From Gnetum montanum (lineage: Eukaryota > Streptophyta > Gnetopsida > Gnetales > Gnetaceae), in the NCBI GenBank assembly GCA_015680685.1, contig MNCI01001083.1:26359-88358 (forward strand): a stretch of DNA of 62,000 nt, written 5' to 3'. The first letter of the stretch is position 1; each line of letters starts with the position of its first letter. The notes beneath the pieces are model-generated. The model was not told the origin of the DNA. It saw nothing but the letters and a program-made list of their open reading frames with translations, and made no database searches. A program made the translations under genes and the position numbers. Below are positions 21,992 through 34,046 of the stretch, piece after piece.

Positions 21992-24060
21992 CTCTCACAT
22001 CATCCTACACCACTCTAAGCTTGATGATAAACCATCTCTTAAAGGTCACCACGATCATTGGTGATGTCTCATCCACTAAAGGCCTCTTTAGTTTTAATCT
22101 AGATGAACCCTTTGCTTTGGTGCATAACTTCTTGGCCTTTTCAACATGACCACCCTCAACATGAGGCTCCCTTTCTATGTCATCAAGTGATGCACAACAT
22201 CAACCATCAATCCTCTTAATAGTGATTGATAGCAATTCATCCATACTTCTGGTGGGTCCTAGGAATTTGTGGTTAAAAAATGATGCCTCACCCAAGGCTT
22301 GGTGAGTTGGGATGGGTCTTGGGTTACCCATTATCCATCTTTCCTCATAACAAGGAACTCATTAAATATCTATAGATAAGCTTCAAAGAGTGCGAAGTGC
22401 ACATGGCACTTTGACTTGAGATTGTTCTTGAGTTTTTGGATTTTCCACTATAGCCTAGAAACTAAATGAGCAGCCCAATTGAATTGAGCATCCTCGATGA
22501 GGACCTACTTCATGACCCAAGCTTGCTCCACATCCATGATCTTTTCCTACAATAAAAAATAAGGAAACATAATGGATCAAAATAATTAATACATCTCTCT
22601 AGCCTCTAGAGACTATAACTAGCTTAGAGAGAATCCCTTAAAGCCACAACAAGTATTTAACCACTCCACTTCTTCTTGGTGCTCCACCTCCTTCTCTGCT
22701 TTGGTGATAATTACCATACCATCATTTAGGACACTAAATGTGTCATCAAAGGTGGATTGGTTAACATCCAAGATCACAATCACACCATGAACATGGGTAA
22801 TGATCCTCCTAACTCCTTTCCAAAAGGAGTTGATAATGTTCAACATCTTTGAAGTGGGAACAATTGGGCTTGGGACCATGAAGAGATCAAGCAAGCCCAC
22901 ATGAATGACCCTTATGTGAATAGCCTTAAATGCCTAGTTTGACAACTAGTCCTATGTATTTTTCACCTCATCAAACTTGAGGATCAATGTCTCTTTAGCA
23001 CATCTTAAAGTAATAACCATAACTCTAGTTAATGTATTAATGTCTGACATATCAAAAATAGCTTGTCAGTCTTAACATGGGTGCATTATGCAAGACAAGA
23101 TATAAAAAATATAGTCAAGTTAAAATAAAAATAATACAACCATTTAAATAACCAAATCCTAAATAATTTAAAAAATATGAAACTAGGAAAATTGTGGCAT
23201 AGGAATAACCAAAATCAATAAACAAAGATGCTCATGTCACCTATATGACATAGGCATTATAGGAGCTCTAGAGCATGCGTTCTCTTCTACATCATGAGAT
23301 GGGTTATCCCACCAACTATATATAATATCATTAGCTATAAGTTTCAAATAGGCCTTAGGATGGTGTTTGATGCAACCTTAAAAGTCACCCTTTAATTGCT
23401 TCATCATCACAAGCCTCAAATTTGGGCTTTTGGTAAACACCTCTAACATTGTGTGGGTCATGAGTAAAAGGTTGTTACCTTTGATTAATCATTGTTCATC
23501 TACCCTATACTTGTAGGAAAGTGTAACAAAAAAAATCATCATAATTTAAACACATAACAAAAGAGAAACAATCATAAATTCAAGATAACAACCATACTTA
23601 CCCCTCTATGTGGTAGATGGTGCCTAGAGGGTTTTGGAAAAATTTATAGACATAGTGGTAACTAATCAAGGTATTGTCCATGTTGTACTAGTTCAATTTA
23701 GACATCTCCCAAATTTTTAATAATTTTCAAGTGCAATTAGTGGTTGTTTCATCATTAGTTTCACCCTCTACGTAGACCTTAGGATCATCAATCATGAACT
23801 TGATGATCATGCTAGAGGAACCAAGCAAAAGTGTTTCCACTATCATTATTGTTGTCTCAAATTTCAAGTGTAACCAAAATATCACACTGAATTTCTAAAG
23901 TATGTAGGCAAGGAACTCCTTGACCCTTAGCCTAAACCACACAATGCAGTGTCCCAACTCCATATCAAAAAGTGGAGTGTTGGGTCCTAGTAGATGGATG
24001 TAGCACAAGAGCCCCATCAACTCTATCAGTATCAAGATGGATTTTAAGAAGGTCCTCCAC
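21992..24060 (-). pseudogene. Minus-strand multi-exon pseudogene inside or next to B2
   Basis: Product not recognised. The exon 22546-21992 has an acceptor TTTTTTATTGTAG before GAAAAG and a donor GTACAT after 21992. Read in one frame, it gives an extended peptide with Val-Glu-Gln-Ala-Trp-Val-Met-Lys and Leu-Lys-Asn-Asn-Leu-Lys-Ser-Lys, broken by stops that fit CAG, CAA or TGG codons changed to TAG, TAA or TGA. A 93-codon open piece spans 22900-22619 (Val-Ile-Val-Ile-Leu-Asp-Val-Asn). Another block above 23602 ends with a perfect donor GTAAGT (23601-23596). It may be a captured host gene or an antisense gene of the element. Upstream limits are approximate. Confidence 0.4.
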
Positions 24061-25539
24061 CAAAATAAAGCAACTATTACAACTATGAATAAGACAAAAC
24101 TAAGACATCATAATATCAAAACTAAAACACCAATAAACATTACAACATATGACCTTGTTAGCCTTTATAACACTTAAACCCAAACCAAAATGAAAAATTA
24201 AACATAAAACATAAATGATAGGTTAAAATCAAAAACATGGAATTGAAAATTTGAAACCAAAAATGTGAAAATGATAGTTTAGAACTAAAATTTTAGTTTT
24301 CATGTTACATTCCATGGAAAAATTTCAAAACACAACCTAGGCTCATAATCCAAAATTCCAAAAAATTCAACATCAAAACCATATAGATTTACCATAGTAA
24401 ATAGCAATGAAAAAAATATTTAAAATTTTTTAATTTAATCCAAAACACCTCTAGACCCTTCCTAACCTCTCAACCTATCTCTAGGAACATGGAACATTGA
24501 TGAAATTTTTTTCCAAAGTACCATCATTGCCCATATTCACAAGGATAAATGCATAATAACCTCAAAACCATGATTTCATGTGACCTTACAAAAATAACCA
24601 TAAAAAATTAACCACTCAAAAAAATTCAATGATTCCACATACTTTGGAATTAAAATACCATGAATTATAGCCCTATGATAAGAATAAATCAAAATAATTA
24701 ACTATTTTTTAGAAAAAGTTACAAAATTGACCTAACCATGGCCATCATGACCAAAACCCTGTTTCGCACAAGCTAATAGAAACACTTGTTGGAAACAAAC
24801 CATTCATATAAATTCAATGATTCTAACACTATTGGAATTAATGAATAATTAATTAAAGATCCATTGTGATAATATATAAAAATCATAAATTTTTACTATA
24901 GAAAAATTACCAACATTACACTAGAAACCAACCAAAAATGGAAAACCCACTTGACATAACCTGACAAAAATAGCCATAGAAAATTAACCGTAAGGAAAAT
25001 TGAGTGATCCAAAAATATAATAAACAAGAAAACAGTAAACATTATCAAATAGACTTGAAAAATTAAAGAGCATAACCATTTTCACAATAAAAAATTCACA
25101 AGTGGTGTTACTTTTTTGGGTAGAAAAGGCAAAAAAACACATGGAATCCATGGAAAATGGCATTTATTCTAGGATGAAAACAAAAACCAAAGCCCAGGTA
25201 ACACCAAAAATGAATACAAATGAACTAAAACTATCATTGGATTTTCACAAAATTCAAAAGGGACAAATACACAAGCCTAGATTTGAAAAATAGAATACAT
25301 GACATAAACTCAATAAATGGAATCCATGGAAAAAATGGAAAAAAGGGTTAGGTTGTGCATCTAGGAGAGATGGTGGTAGAACATTCTCTAATCCTAGGAT
25401 GGGGATGGCGTGAAAAATCTTGAGTAGTTGCATCAACCTCTTCCAATGCAGTGTGCTTGGTAGAAGCCTTCCTTTTCATCATGATGTAGAAGATAGGTCT
25501 AGAAAACAATGAAAATCCTTTGGTGTCCAGTAGTCCTTA
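24061..25539. other. A-rich DNA with weak 185-bp periodicity
   Basis: The phrases aaaaataaccataaaaaattaacc and aaattcaatgattc recur near 24590, 24770 and 24960, a spacing close to 185 bases. This suggests a decayed tandem repeat. The short frames at 25102-25293 (+) and 25254-25436 (-) show no domain. Confidence 0.35.
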
Positions 25540-28335
25540 AGTGACTACACTAGTACTTGGACAAGAATAGCTATTACCATGCTGACAATAGGAAGGGAGA
25601 ATGAAAGTAATAATAATTTTTAGCAAATTAAACCATGAAAACCAAACTTAAGCATAAGCACCCACATGTAAACCCTAGTTTCCATTAACCACTCCTAGTT
25701 TACTTGTTGTTGAAATTACCAACTAGGGAATACACTAGGCTAGAAAGAGGATATTCCATTTCAATTTACCAAATTCATGTGGGCCCCACTAGGTTCTCCA
25801 AAGATAACCCAAGAAAACCATTACTACATTGAGGATTTAAACTCCCGGGATTGACTATGCTAAGATTTGAATACATGGAAGCCTTGGGATAAGTGCCATA
25901 TCTCATTCACCTCTAGAGCCCAATTCACAATACTCCATCCAAGCTAAAAACCTCATGACCAAGTTAGATAAGCTAGTGTTAACATATGGGCATGCTGGAC
26001 TACACATGACATCAAAATTTGTGAGAAAACTTGGTAATCCATGTGACTACACTAGCCTAGAGCTTGACTACACTAGCCCAACATAGTTCAATGGGATATG
26101 GGAATTTTCCTATTTCCCAATAGCTCATCCACACTAACCATTAACCTTTAGAATCCTATACCCAAACCAATAGCTAGAAATTGGTATTTGCAATCACTAA
26201 GCACCCAAATGACATTAAATCTTATCACAAACTAGATTCTTGGTGTGACTACACTGGGGAACAACATGAATACATTGGCCTAGCATAGTTCATAATTGAA
26301 TAGATCATTCCTAGTCCATATAGCCTCTAATTAACTTAAAACCTCCATGCCATGAGCCCAAACCCAAGTTAGAGCTCCCAAAAGCCTCAATACTAAGTTA
26401 AAATTACTAGATCATGCAAGAAACTGGTCCATATGCATGACTGCACTAGAGAAACATAGTGACTACACTAGCCTAGCATAGTCACAAGGTTTAGGAATGA
26501 GATTGGACATACAAGCCATGTCAAACCTCCAAAACTTCATATCAGAGCCTCCACACCTCCCAAAGACCTTTAGTGACATTAAAATGTTGACTGAGCATCC
26601 AAAAACTCATGAAAATCTATTTCCCAATAGTGACTATGCTAGGCTAGCATAGTCACTACCAAATCCCTCTGTAGTTCATCTAAAAAAGCCTAAAACAAGT
26701 CATTTCCTAACTAAAGCCAATTCCTAAGAACTCCAGAAGCTAGTAGAGCTAAAACCCAAGATAACACTTGCTAATTTTTCCTCTATTGAACATATCCCTA
26801 CGCCAACGATGTTGGGGATGATATGACTACATTGGACCAGGGTAGTCACTAGTGGTGCCTAGTGTAGTCCACCCAAAATTGATCAAAAATTATAGAAAAG
26901 AACCCAAATCCACTATTGGCAAATCCTAGAACCTCATTACTATAGAATATACCATTTCCCATCATTTTTGGCATTTTCTGGCCCTAACTACATTGGGAAT
27001 TGGGTGACTACACTGGGCTAGTGTAGTCACACTAGAGCCTAGCATAGTCCATCTAAAACTAGTCAAAATTTTCACAAATAGCTCAAAATTCATTTTTGGA
27101 AGTCTTGGAACCCTACTGAAGCCAATTTTAGTAATAAAACCTAGTATTTTTCACTTTTTCAACCCCAACTATGTTTGGGATTGATGTGTTGTAGCCCAAA
27201 ACAAGTATATCATGCCACCATAACACCATTTCCAACTACAAGGCCTTACCAGAGGATATTGGGATCATCAAACATTAGGAGTAAGCCAAAATTCATTATT
27301 TTTCATGCCAAATTTGTTGACTACATTAGAAACTATTGTGACTATGCTAGGCCAACATAATTACTGGTGCAACCCAATGTAGTCAACTTGGAAAAGCCCA
27401 AAATAAGTTAGAAATAGTGAAAATAGACTCCTGGAAATACCTAGAACCCTGCTAGAGAATCTTGAGATCATGAAAAATTGGTAAGTAAGCCAAAATCCAT
27501 CATTTTTCATACTAAACTTCTCAATTACATTGGAAACTACATGCAAGTGTATTCAAGAGGTATTTGGCCATTCCAAGACATAAGAAATCATAAAAGTGAT
27601 AAATTTGGCACTAAAACCATAGCTCGTAGCACCAGTGACCCTTAGGACCTATTAGCATGGATGATTGAATCCTAAAACTCACCAAAACTCATTTTCCATG
27701 CATGGTTATGCTAGTGAGGCCTATGACTACATTGGCCCAACATAGTCATAGTAGGAACCCATTTGTTTGTAATAATATGTAGTAGTATACCACTCAAAAT
27801 GGCCAAAAACTAGCTCAAAATCCCAAAACCCTATCCAACCTCATCTAGCTATCATTTCATTCTATTTTGACCTTGTAAAAAGTTATATCCCCATGACTAC
27901 AATGGCACCATGCATGACTACACTGGCCTAGCATAGTCTAATATGAAGTGTAATAAAATTGAATTTTATTACTCAAATTCAACCTTTAAACAACCAATAT
28001 AGTTCTCCAATGACCTTGTGCTAACCTAGGAAGTTGGAAAAATCCTAAGATCAACTCTAGAATCCCAGTGATTCAATTATTTGATGTGACTATTCTAGGG
28101 CCTACTATGACTATGCTAGCCCAACATAGTCAACAATAGAGACATGTTTTTCAAGCTTCTAGGTAGTGACAATGATACTAGAACTTGCCAATCCTCAATA
28201 CCCATCTCCTGTGCTAGCTTTCTAGACCATCAAGAGCTTGAAAGTGACCATACTAACCTTGAGAAACTACCCACCATTGTTGACTACACTAGGCTAGTGT
28301 AGTCATGAGTAGACCCCAACATAGTCACAAAAAGA
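25540..28335. repeat. Satellite-like array of about 190-bp units, each headed by a palindrome
   Basis: About 15 units recur near 25541, 25851, 26045, 26246, 26437, 26631, 26824, 27004, 27185, 27338, 27530, 27723, 27914, 28108 and 28281, mostly 170-200 bp apart. Each opens with one or two copies of TGACTACACTAG or TGACTATGCTAG, followed by CCTAGCATAGTCA or its variant. Three are perfect palindromes: 26628-26658 (14-bp arms), 27004-27030 (11-bp arms) and 28281-28305 (11-bp arms). Between heads lie A-rich stretches with recurring ccaaaa-ctcaaaatcc and catttttca phrases. It lies directly upstream of the C0 pol. Confidence 0.8.
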
Positions 28336-28439
28336 AAACATCAATCTTGCCTCAAAATAGCACCAAAATGACCCTCTCATACGTACAAACTCCCCTAGAA
28401 ACCATGTAGCCTCATACCATGTCCTACTAAGGTCTAAAA

Positions 28440-28990
28440 CTAGTAAAATATAATCCTATTTGACTAGTATTGACTAAGTTTTATCACATGTATTGCATTT
28501 TGATGGATTTGACCTTGTTTCATGGTTTTTAAACATATTTTAACCTTGTAATTCATTTTTGACATTCATTACTATCAATTGACCTCATCTAGCCTCTACA
28601 TTATGTCAATTTTATCACATTTACCTTCATTTTCTCTATTATGGCCTCTGTTGACCCTTTTTTAGCCTTTGATTGGTGTTAAGTGATGGGGTTTGACCAT
28701 CTTTGATCATCATTTGACACCATGTAGCTATGGCCTACCAAGATCTTAAATGGGAAAAATGTAACCTTAGTAGATAATGTTTGACCTTATTTCTTATATT
28801 TTTTTGGTGTTTCAACTTGTTTCAACCTTTTTTGATCTCTATTCCATCTTATTTGTATACATGTACATCCCATAGCCTTGGTTGACCTTATTTCCATTTT
28901 TTGACATTGAAATAACATGTGTTTGCATATTTACTAAAGTATTTTATATCCTTTTGGCATTATTTATTCATTCATACCTAGGTTTCACTA
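28440..28990. repeat. Degenerate short repeat built on TTTGACCTT
   Basis: The phrases ttgaccttgttt, ttgaccttattt, tttgaccatc and tttttgacatt recur many times over 550 bases with irregular spacing. No reading frame is seen. Confidence 0.55.
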
Positions 28991-29189
28991 AATGTGCTTA
29001 TGGTTGATATCCAAGATTAATGTATAGATACTTGGAATCAAATCACCTTTCCAAGTATAGATTAATGTATAGATCTTTAGCCTAAGAGTCTTGTTAACCA
29101 TATATCCTCAATAGAGAAACCTCTAATATGCCCTAAAAACCTAGTCAAAGCCCTTAACCTTGAGGCTGGTAACATTCCTGAAGACTCTC

Positions 29190-30240
29190 TAGTTAAGGTT
29201 CCTATCATGACACACAGTGGTAAGGAGAAAACATTGAAACTAAATTTCTCATGGAAGCATCAATAGACACAAAAAATCACAAAGGTTCTACAAGATAACA
29301 CTAATGCATTCACTTGGTCTTATGAAGATATGCCAAGTCTAGATCCATGTTTAGTCCAACATAACATCATACTTGATCTTACCATTAAACTAGTTAAGAA
29401 AAATTTTTGTAAGATTAGACCTGATTTGGACTTACTAGTTCATGATGAAATCACAAAACTATATCAAGCTAGCTTCATTAGAGCTATTGATTACATAGAT
29501 CAGGTATCCAACATAGTGGTAGTCCCTAAGAAAAATGGAAGTGTTCACATTTGCATCAATTTCTGAGATCTAAACAAAGTAACCATTAAGGTTGATTTTT
29601 TTTTGTCTAGCATTAATCAACTTATCAATACTGCAACTAGGCATGCCTTATTATCCTTTATAGATGGGTTCTTAGGATACAACCAAATTAGGATTAACCC
29701 AGAACATCAACTCAACATGACCTTCATGACCCCTTAGGGTACCTTTTGTTATACCATGATGCCTTTTGGTGTAAAGAATGTAGGAGCAACCTACTAAAGA
29801 GCTATAACATATATCTTTAGGGATTACATGTTAGGTTTGCTTAATGATTACAATGATAATATAGTTGTTAAGTTTAAACTGACCAATGACCATGCACATG
29901 ACCTTGATCTTGTACTTAAGTGATGGCTCAAGTATGAGCTTAGGCTCAATCCTAAGAAGTGTGTCTTTGGTGTCAAAATCAATAAGATGCTTAGCTTTGT
30001 AGTATTTGAAGAAAAGATACATTTCAGTTTTGATAAGTTTTAGGCCATATCCAATTTGGCAACACCAACTAACCTTAAGGAGCTTTGGGAACTATAAGGC
30101 AGATGACAACTTATTCATAGGTTTATCGCTAGGCTTACAGATAAGTTATAATCCATGCAACACTTTCTTAAGAAATGAGTCTACTATGAGTGGATGGCAT
30201 AATTTCTAGAGGCCTTTAAAAACCTTAAGCAAGAGTTGAT
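29190..30240 (+). pseudogene. pol: Reverse transcriptase of C0, active site altered
   Basis: The frame starting near 29190 reads a linker, then Ala-Phe-Thr-Trp-Ser-Tyr-Glu-Asp-Met-Pro, Leu-Val-His-Asp-Glu-Ile-Thr-Lys-Leu-Tyr-Gln and Val-Val-Pro-Lys-Lys-Asn-Gly, typical of Tat reverse transcriptase. Leu-Leu-Ser-Phe-Ile-Asp-Gly-Phe follows near 29650 and Met-Pro-Phe-Gly-Val-Lys-Asn near 29760. The active site, Tyr-Val-Asp-Asp in C2, is Tyr-Asn-Asp-Asn here, so one catalytic Asp is lost. Stops are frequent (for example Phe-stop-Asp-Leu-Asn-Lys near 29565), and the later part shifts frame. Confidence 0.8.
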
Positions 30241-30589
30241 ACAACTACTAATGGTCTATCCTCCATAAAAGGATAAGCACTTTTATATCTACCTTACTAT
30301 CTCCAACCCATATATTGCTTCTCTAATCTATCAAAAATGAGATGATGAAGTAGAGTGACCTGTATATTACCTTAGGCATGCATTAGTTTCCCATGAGACA
30401 TGATACACCGAAGTGGAGAAGTATTTGTCTAGCCCTAGTCTTCTCATTGAAGAAGTGGATACACTACCTCTTTAGAAGCCCGCTCAATGTCATTTGCAAA
30501 GATAACATGCATAGATACATAATAACTAATATCTATGAGAGTAGCCATATATCTCAATGAAAAGCCATAACAACGGAGCTTGATCTTCA

Positions 30590-31010
30590 TTATGTTTCTC
30601 AAAACTCAATGAAGGGTCAAGCTATATCCATTCAACTTAGTGTTTCACTAGTAGATGATCACATAACCATAGACCTTGAGTTCCCCAATGAGTACATTAA
30701 CATCATTAGCCAAGTGCTCATGGGCTATGAGATGGTCATGCACTTTGATAAAGCTTTAACTATCCATGGGGCTAGTTCCACTACTATCATAACATTCCCA
30801 TTTGGTGAAATCCAACCCTTCTCTTAGCATTTCAAATTTTCATATACCAACAATATAGTGGAGTATGAGGGTTTGATTAGTGGGATGATGGTAGCTCATG
30901 ACCAAGGAATAAAATGCTTAATGATCAAAGGTGACTTACAACTTGTGATTAACAAAATAACTAAGCTTTATGTGTATATCTATGATCATAGCCATAGATA
31001 GTGGACTGTA
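30590..31010 (+). pseudogene. pol: Archaeal-type RNase H of C0
   Basis: The block has Met-His-Phe-Asp-Lys-Ala-Leu-Thr, Asn-Asn-Ile-Val-Glu-Tyr-Glu-Gly and Leu-Gln-Leu-Val-Ile-Asn-Lys, the same layout as the RNase H of C2 (55047-55829). This second RNase H type is a mark of the Tat group of plant gypsy elements. The third acidic position is intact only in part (Lys-Gly-Asp-Leu-Gln). A stop near 30825 breaks it. Confidence 0.7.
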
Positions 31011-31014
31011 GTTT

Positions 31015-31615
31015 AGTAGCCAAGAAATGAAAAAATTTTATCACAACCTAGGTATTAAGCATTCTTTATCGTCACCTTATTATCCTCAAGTCAATGGGCA
31101 AGCTGAAGCAAGCAATAAGGTCATCATAAAATTACTCAAAAAGAATGCTAAACAATAGTAAATGCAAGTGGTGTGAGCAGCTTGTCCATGCACTTTGAGC
31201 TTATCCCATATAGCCTAATTTATGGTTCTAAATTCATTTTTCCTCTTGAATTTTAGGTTCCATCACTCCAAGTAGCACTATTGGACTTCATCAATGATGA
31301 ACAAAATAAGGAGCTACATACCATAAACTTAGACTCGATGGAGATGCAATGGGTACAGACATTTGCTCACATTAAGTGCTACTAGGAGAGGTAGAAATGA
31401 CAACATTTCCATGATCTAGATAAGTGCAAGATCAAGGAAAAAGACCTAGTATTGAAAGCTATCAGTGAGCATGCTAACAAATTCTCAGTCAAGTAGGAAG
31501 GGTCTTTCTTGATCACCAAATCATATGGCAATGGAGCATTCAGGATAGTCAACATGAATGGAAATGAGTTGGCCAATCTAATCAATCATTACTATCTAAA
31601 TCCTTACTACATGTA
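31015..31615 (+). pseudogene. pol: Integrase C-terminal half of C0, N-terminal half deleted
   Basis: The frame reads Phe-Tyr-His-Asn-Leu-Gly-Ile-Lys-His-Ser then Asn-Gly-Gln-Ala-Glu-Ala-Ser-Asn-Lys, which holds the third catalytic residue (Glu). Near 31545 it reads Gly-Asn-Gly-Ala-Phe-Arg-Ile-Val-Asn, close to the integrase end of C2. The zinc finger and the first two catalytic Asp residues are absent because the RNase H sequence joins the core directly near 31010. Confidence 0.7.
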
Positions 31616-32589
31616 GCCAACATCAATGACCATCATAGCCAACAAAAAGCGAGCCTGTGTGACAATAATATGCACAATAGATGAACTATGGAATTTTGTA
31701 ATACTAGTAACCTATGGATAGCCTAGTTTGCTGATTATCTTATGTGGCCTTATGCATTGTATTATAACAACATGATCTTTTGGTTTGATTATCTTTTTTC
31801 TTGAAGTTATGCTTGTAGGGTGAAGCCTAAAGTCATCATGGAGGTGCAACTCATTACAGTAGCAAGTCATCATGTGAGCTCAATGTGTAAGATTCAATGA
31901 GTTTATCCTATCATACCAAGAGTGCTTGTTCTAGATCATTACCATTACCACTTATTAAGTCCAACATTGTAGCCTATTTATAACCTTCATCACCCTAAAT
32001 AATGGTGATGACCAATGTTTGACATTCATGCTTTATGGCCATATGACATCCCCTCACCATGCTCCACCATTAAGTCCATCCAGTGTATTGCATCTTCTTT
32101 GATGGGAAAACCAAATCAAAATTAGACTTGGTAATGAAACCTAATAAAAAAGGGAAATCAAATTACCAAGAAGCCAAACAACCAATGCAACCTAAAAGCA
32201 TCAAAACAATGGTTTTGAACACACAAAGGGAGGATAATAGTGGCCAAAGAAGCCTTGGAGTGAAGTGTTGATTTCTCAAATGCATTGCTGAGTAACCAAC
32301 ACTTCTAAAGATGAAGTGTGAAGCATTAATTGATTAATTAACATGTTAATGTCATATTGTAGCCATGATGTTAATAGTTAGAAATCATTATTAACCCTCA
32401 TGACCATTCCCATGTAGCCAGAAACTCCTTATCATCTACTACTTCATCATAACCTTGTCTCATCATCATCATAAGAACTCTTTGGCAAGGTTCAACACTA
32501 TTGAGTCAAGTTTGGAGAGGGATATTGGTGAAGGACTTGCAGTGGTGTTTTGTATTCTTTGTCAATATCTCTCAAATCAATCCTCCAAA
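31616..32589. other. 3' untranslated tract of C0
   Basis: No domain or clear repeat was seen. A 62-codon Lys-rich open frame (32083-32271) and a 91-codon one (32501-32776, overlapping the LTR start) look like chance. Confidence 0.45.
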
Positions 32590-32609
32590 AATCAACAAAG
32601 AGAAGCCAA
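32590..32609 (+). other. Polypurine tract of C0
   Basis: AATCAACAAAGAGAAGCCAA precedes the LTR. It matches the family C tract TCAACAAAGAGGGGCCAA with two G-to-A changes. Confidence 0.7.
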
Positions 32610-34026
32610 TGAAACACCATAAAAAATTCATGTTGCACATTCTATCCTTCTTTTCCCAACTTGAGGTAAGACCTTATGTAAGATATGTAGCTCATGAGCT
32701 ACAATCTTGCATACTGCAACTTTTTCAAGTTGAAAAATTCCTTAGAAGTTATTGTCACCTCACTTCCCAAGGGTAAAAATGTACATCATTTCTATATTTG
32801 GGCTTGGGAAGGATGAAAATGCATTTGGAATTAACAAAATTGGCATTTCCATGGGTTTTTATTAGAATAAAGCCTAAACTACATTGGAACCATCTACCTC
32901 AAGTGTAGATGGTTTTGAGTTTTCACTCTCATTTCCAACTTGGCATAGTTACCTCAAAAACTAGCATAGATGCAATGTTGGAATTGTTGGGATTTTTCAT
33001 TCCATTTTCCCAACAATGGCCAACATAGTTACCCCAATTTTGCAGCATTTTCAGAAAAATATAGTATGAAACATTCTCAGAATAACGGAATATGCAACAT
33101 TTTCCAACATTAGAGCTACCCGCATCTTCTAGCAACTTTAGCATAGTTGGAAATCAACATAGTAAGGATGGTGCTAGCATAGTCATAAAAGTCTATTTAC
33201 TATTTATAGTAGATGGATGGGTTTTGGGGGCTACAGTATTCTGAAATTACTATAAATAGTAATTACACTGAGAATGGATGACTATTGACACTTGAAAATT
33301 GACATCAATTCATCAACAATCATCATAGTGGTGTTCAAGCACAGAACTAGCCAATTGCACCCTATATAAACCACAAGTAAATACCTTATTTGGGTTCCAC
33401 AACCTTTTGGCAAAAATAAATATCATAACATTTCTATAGCTTGAGAGCACTTTGTAGCTGAGAACCTTTCCACAATCTTGTAACATCTTGGAGCTAGTTG
33501 GAATCTACGTTCAGCATAGAGACTCCCATGTGATATCATTTTGCCAAAGGTGTAACACCAATTTTGCAATCGTAGTACAGATCTTGGTGAAAATAAGCAG
33601 CAGTTGCTAGAAACAAGAGTTGGGAAGCACCCAGATCATGGAGTTTCAAGCCCAAATTATAGGATTTGCTAGACTTCAAGGTCCTACAAAAACTTCCTAT
33701 TAATGTAGCACATGAATATGTACTCTATGAATCTTTTTTTTTTCATTTCCCATTTTAATAAAGTTTTAGTTCTTGTTGTGTAGATTTTAGTTTACATTTT
33801 TATTTCTGTGTCTATTTCCACTATGAATCTACAATTTCATTTTTGTTTACATTTATGTTTTCATTGCTATTTCTGTTTACACTTCCATAAATCCTTAGGT
33901 GATCAGCCAAACTATCTAGGATACCTTGAATTCCATTTTCGAAGGCCCTTGAAATTTGAGGTTGGAATTCTTCTGATGCTTGGGGTTTTTGGTTTCAGTT
34001 CCAGCAACCAAATTTTCTATGTCCAA
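32610..34026 (+). repeat. LTR of C0
   Basis: It starts TGAAACACCATAAAAAATTC. Inside are a cluster of self-complementary phrases (32870-33195), including AACCATCTAC with its complement GTAGATGGTT (about 32890-32916), repeated agcatagt words, and a TATA box CTATATAAA at 33362. The right end is placed at a CCA just before a primer-like sequence and is uncertain. Confidence 0.6.
33362..33370 (+). promoter_or_regulatory. TATA box of C0 LTR
   Basis: CTATATAAA on the plus strand, about 170 bases downstream of the self-complementary cluster and 750 bases into the LTR. Confidence 0.5.
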
Positions 34027-34030
34027 TTGG

Positions 34031-34046
34031 TTGGTATTAGAGTTAA
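34031..34046 (+). other. Primer-site-like sequence after the C0 LTR
   Basis: TTGGTATTAGAGTTAA resembles the tRNA-iMet primer site TGGTATCAGAGC. If real, another internal region started here, and the LTR was shared by two tandem copies. It could be chance. Confidence 0.35.

Larger units (their letters stand above)
29150..34026 (+). mobile_element. Element C0: Tat-like Ty3/gypsy, 5' part not identified
   Basis: Pol remnants (29150-31615) are followed by an untranslated tract, a polypurine tract (32590-32609) and a 3' LTR starting TGAAACACCATAAAAAATTC (32610), the LTR start used by the family C elements C1-C3. The pol order is reverse transcriptase, archaeal-type RNase H, then integrase C-terminus. 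The integrase zinc finger and most of the core are missing. No 5' LTR was recognised. The palindromic satellite at 25.5-28.3 kb lies where gag-protease would be expected. Confidence 0.7.
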
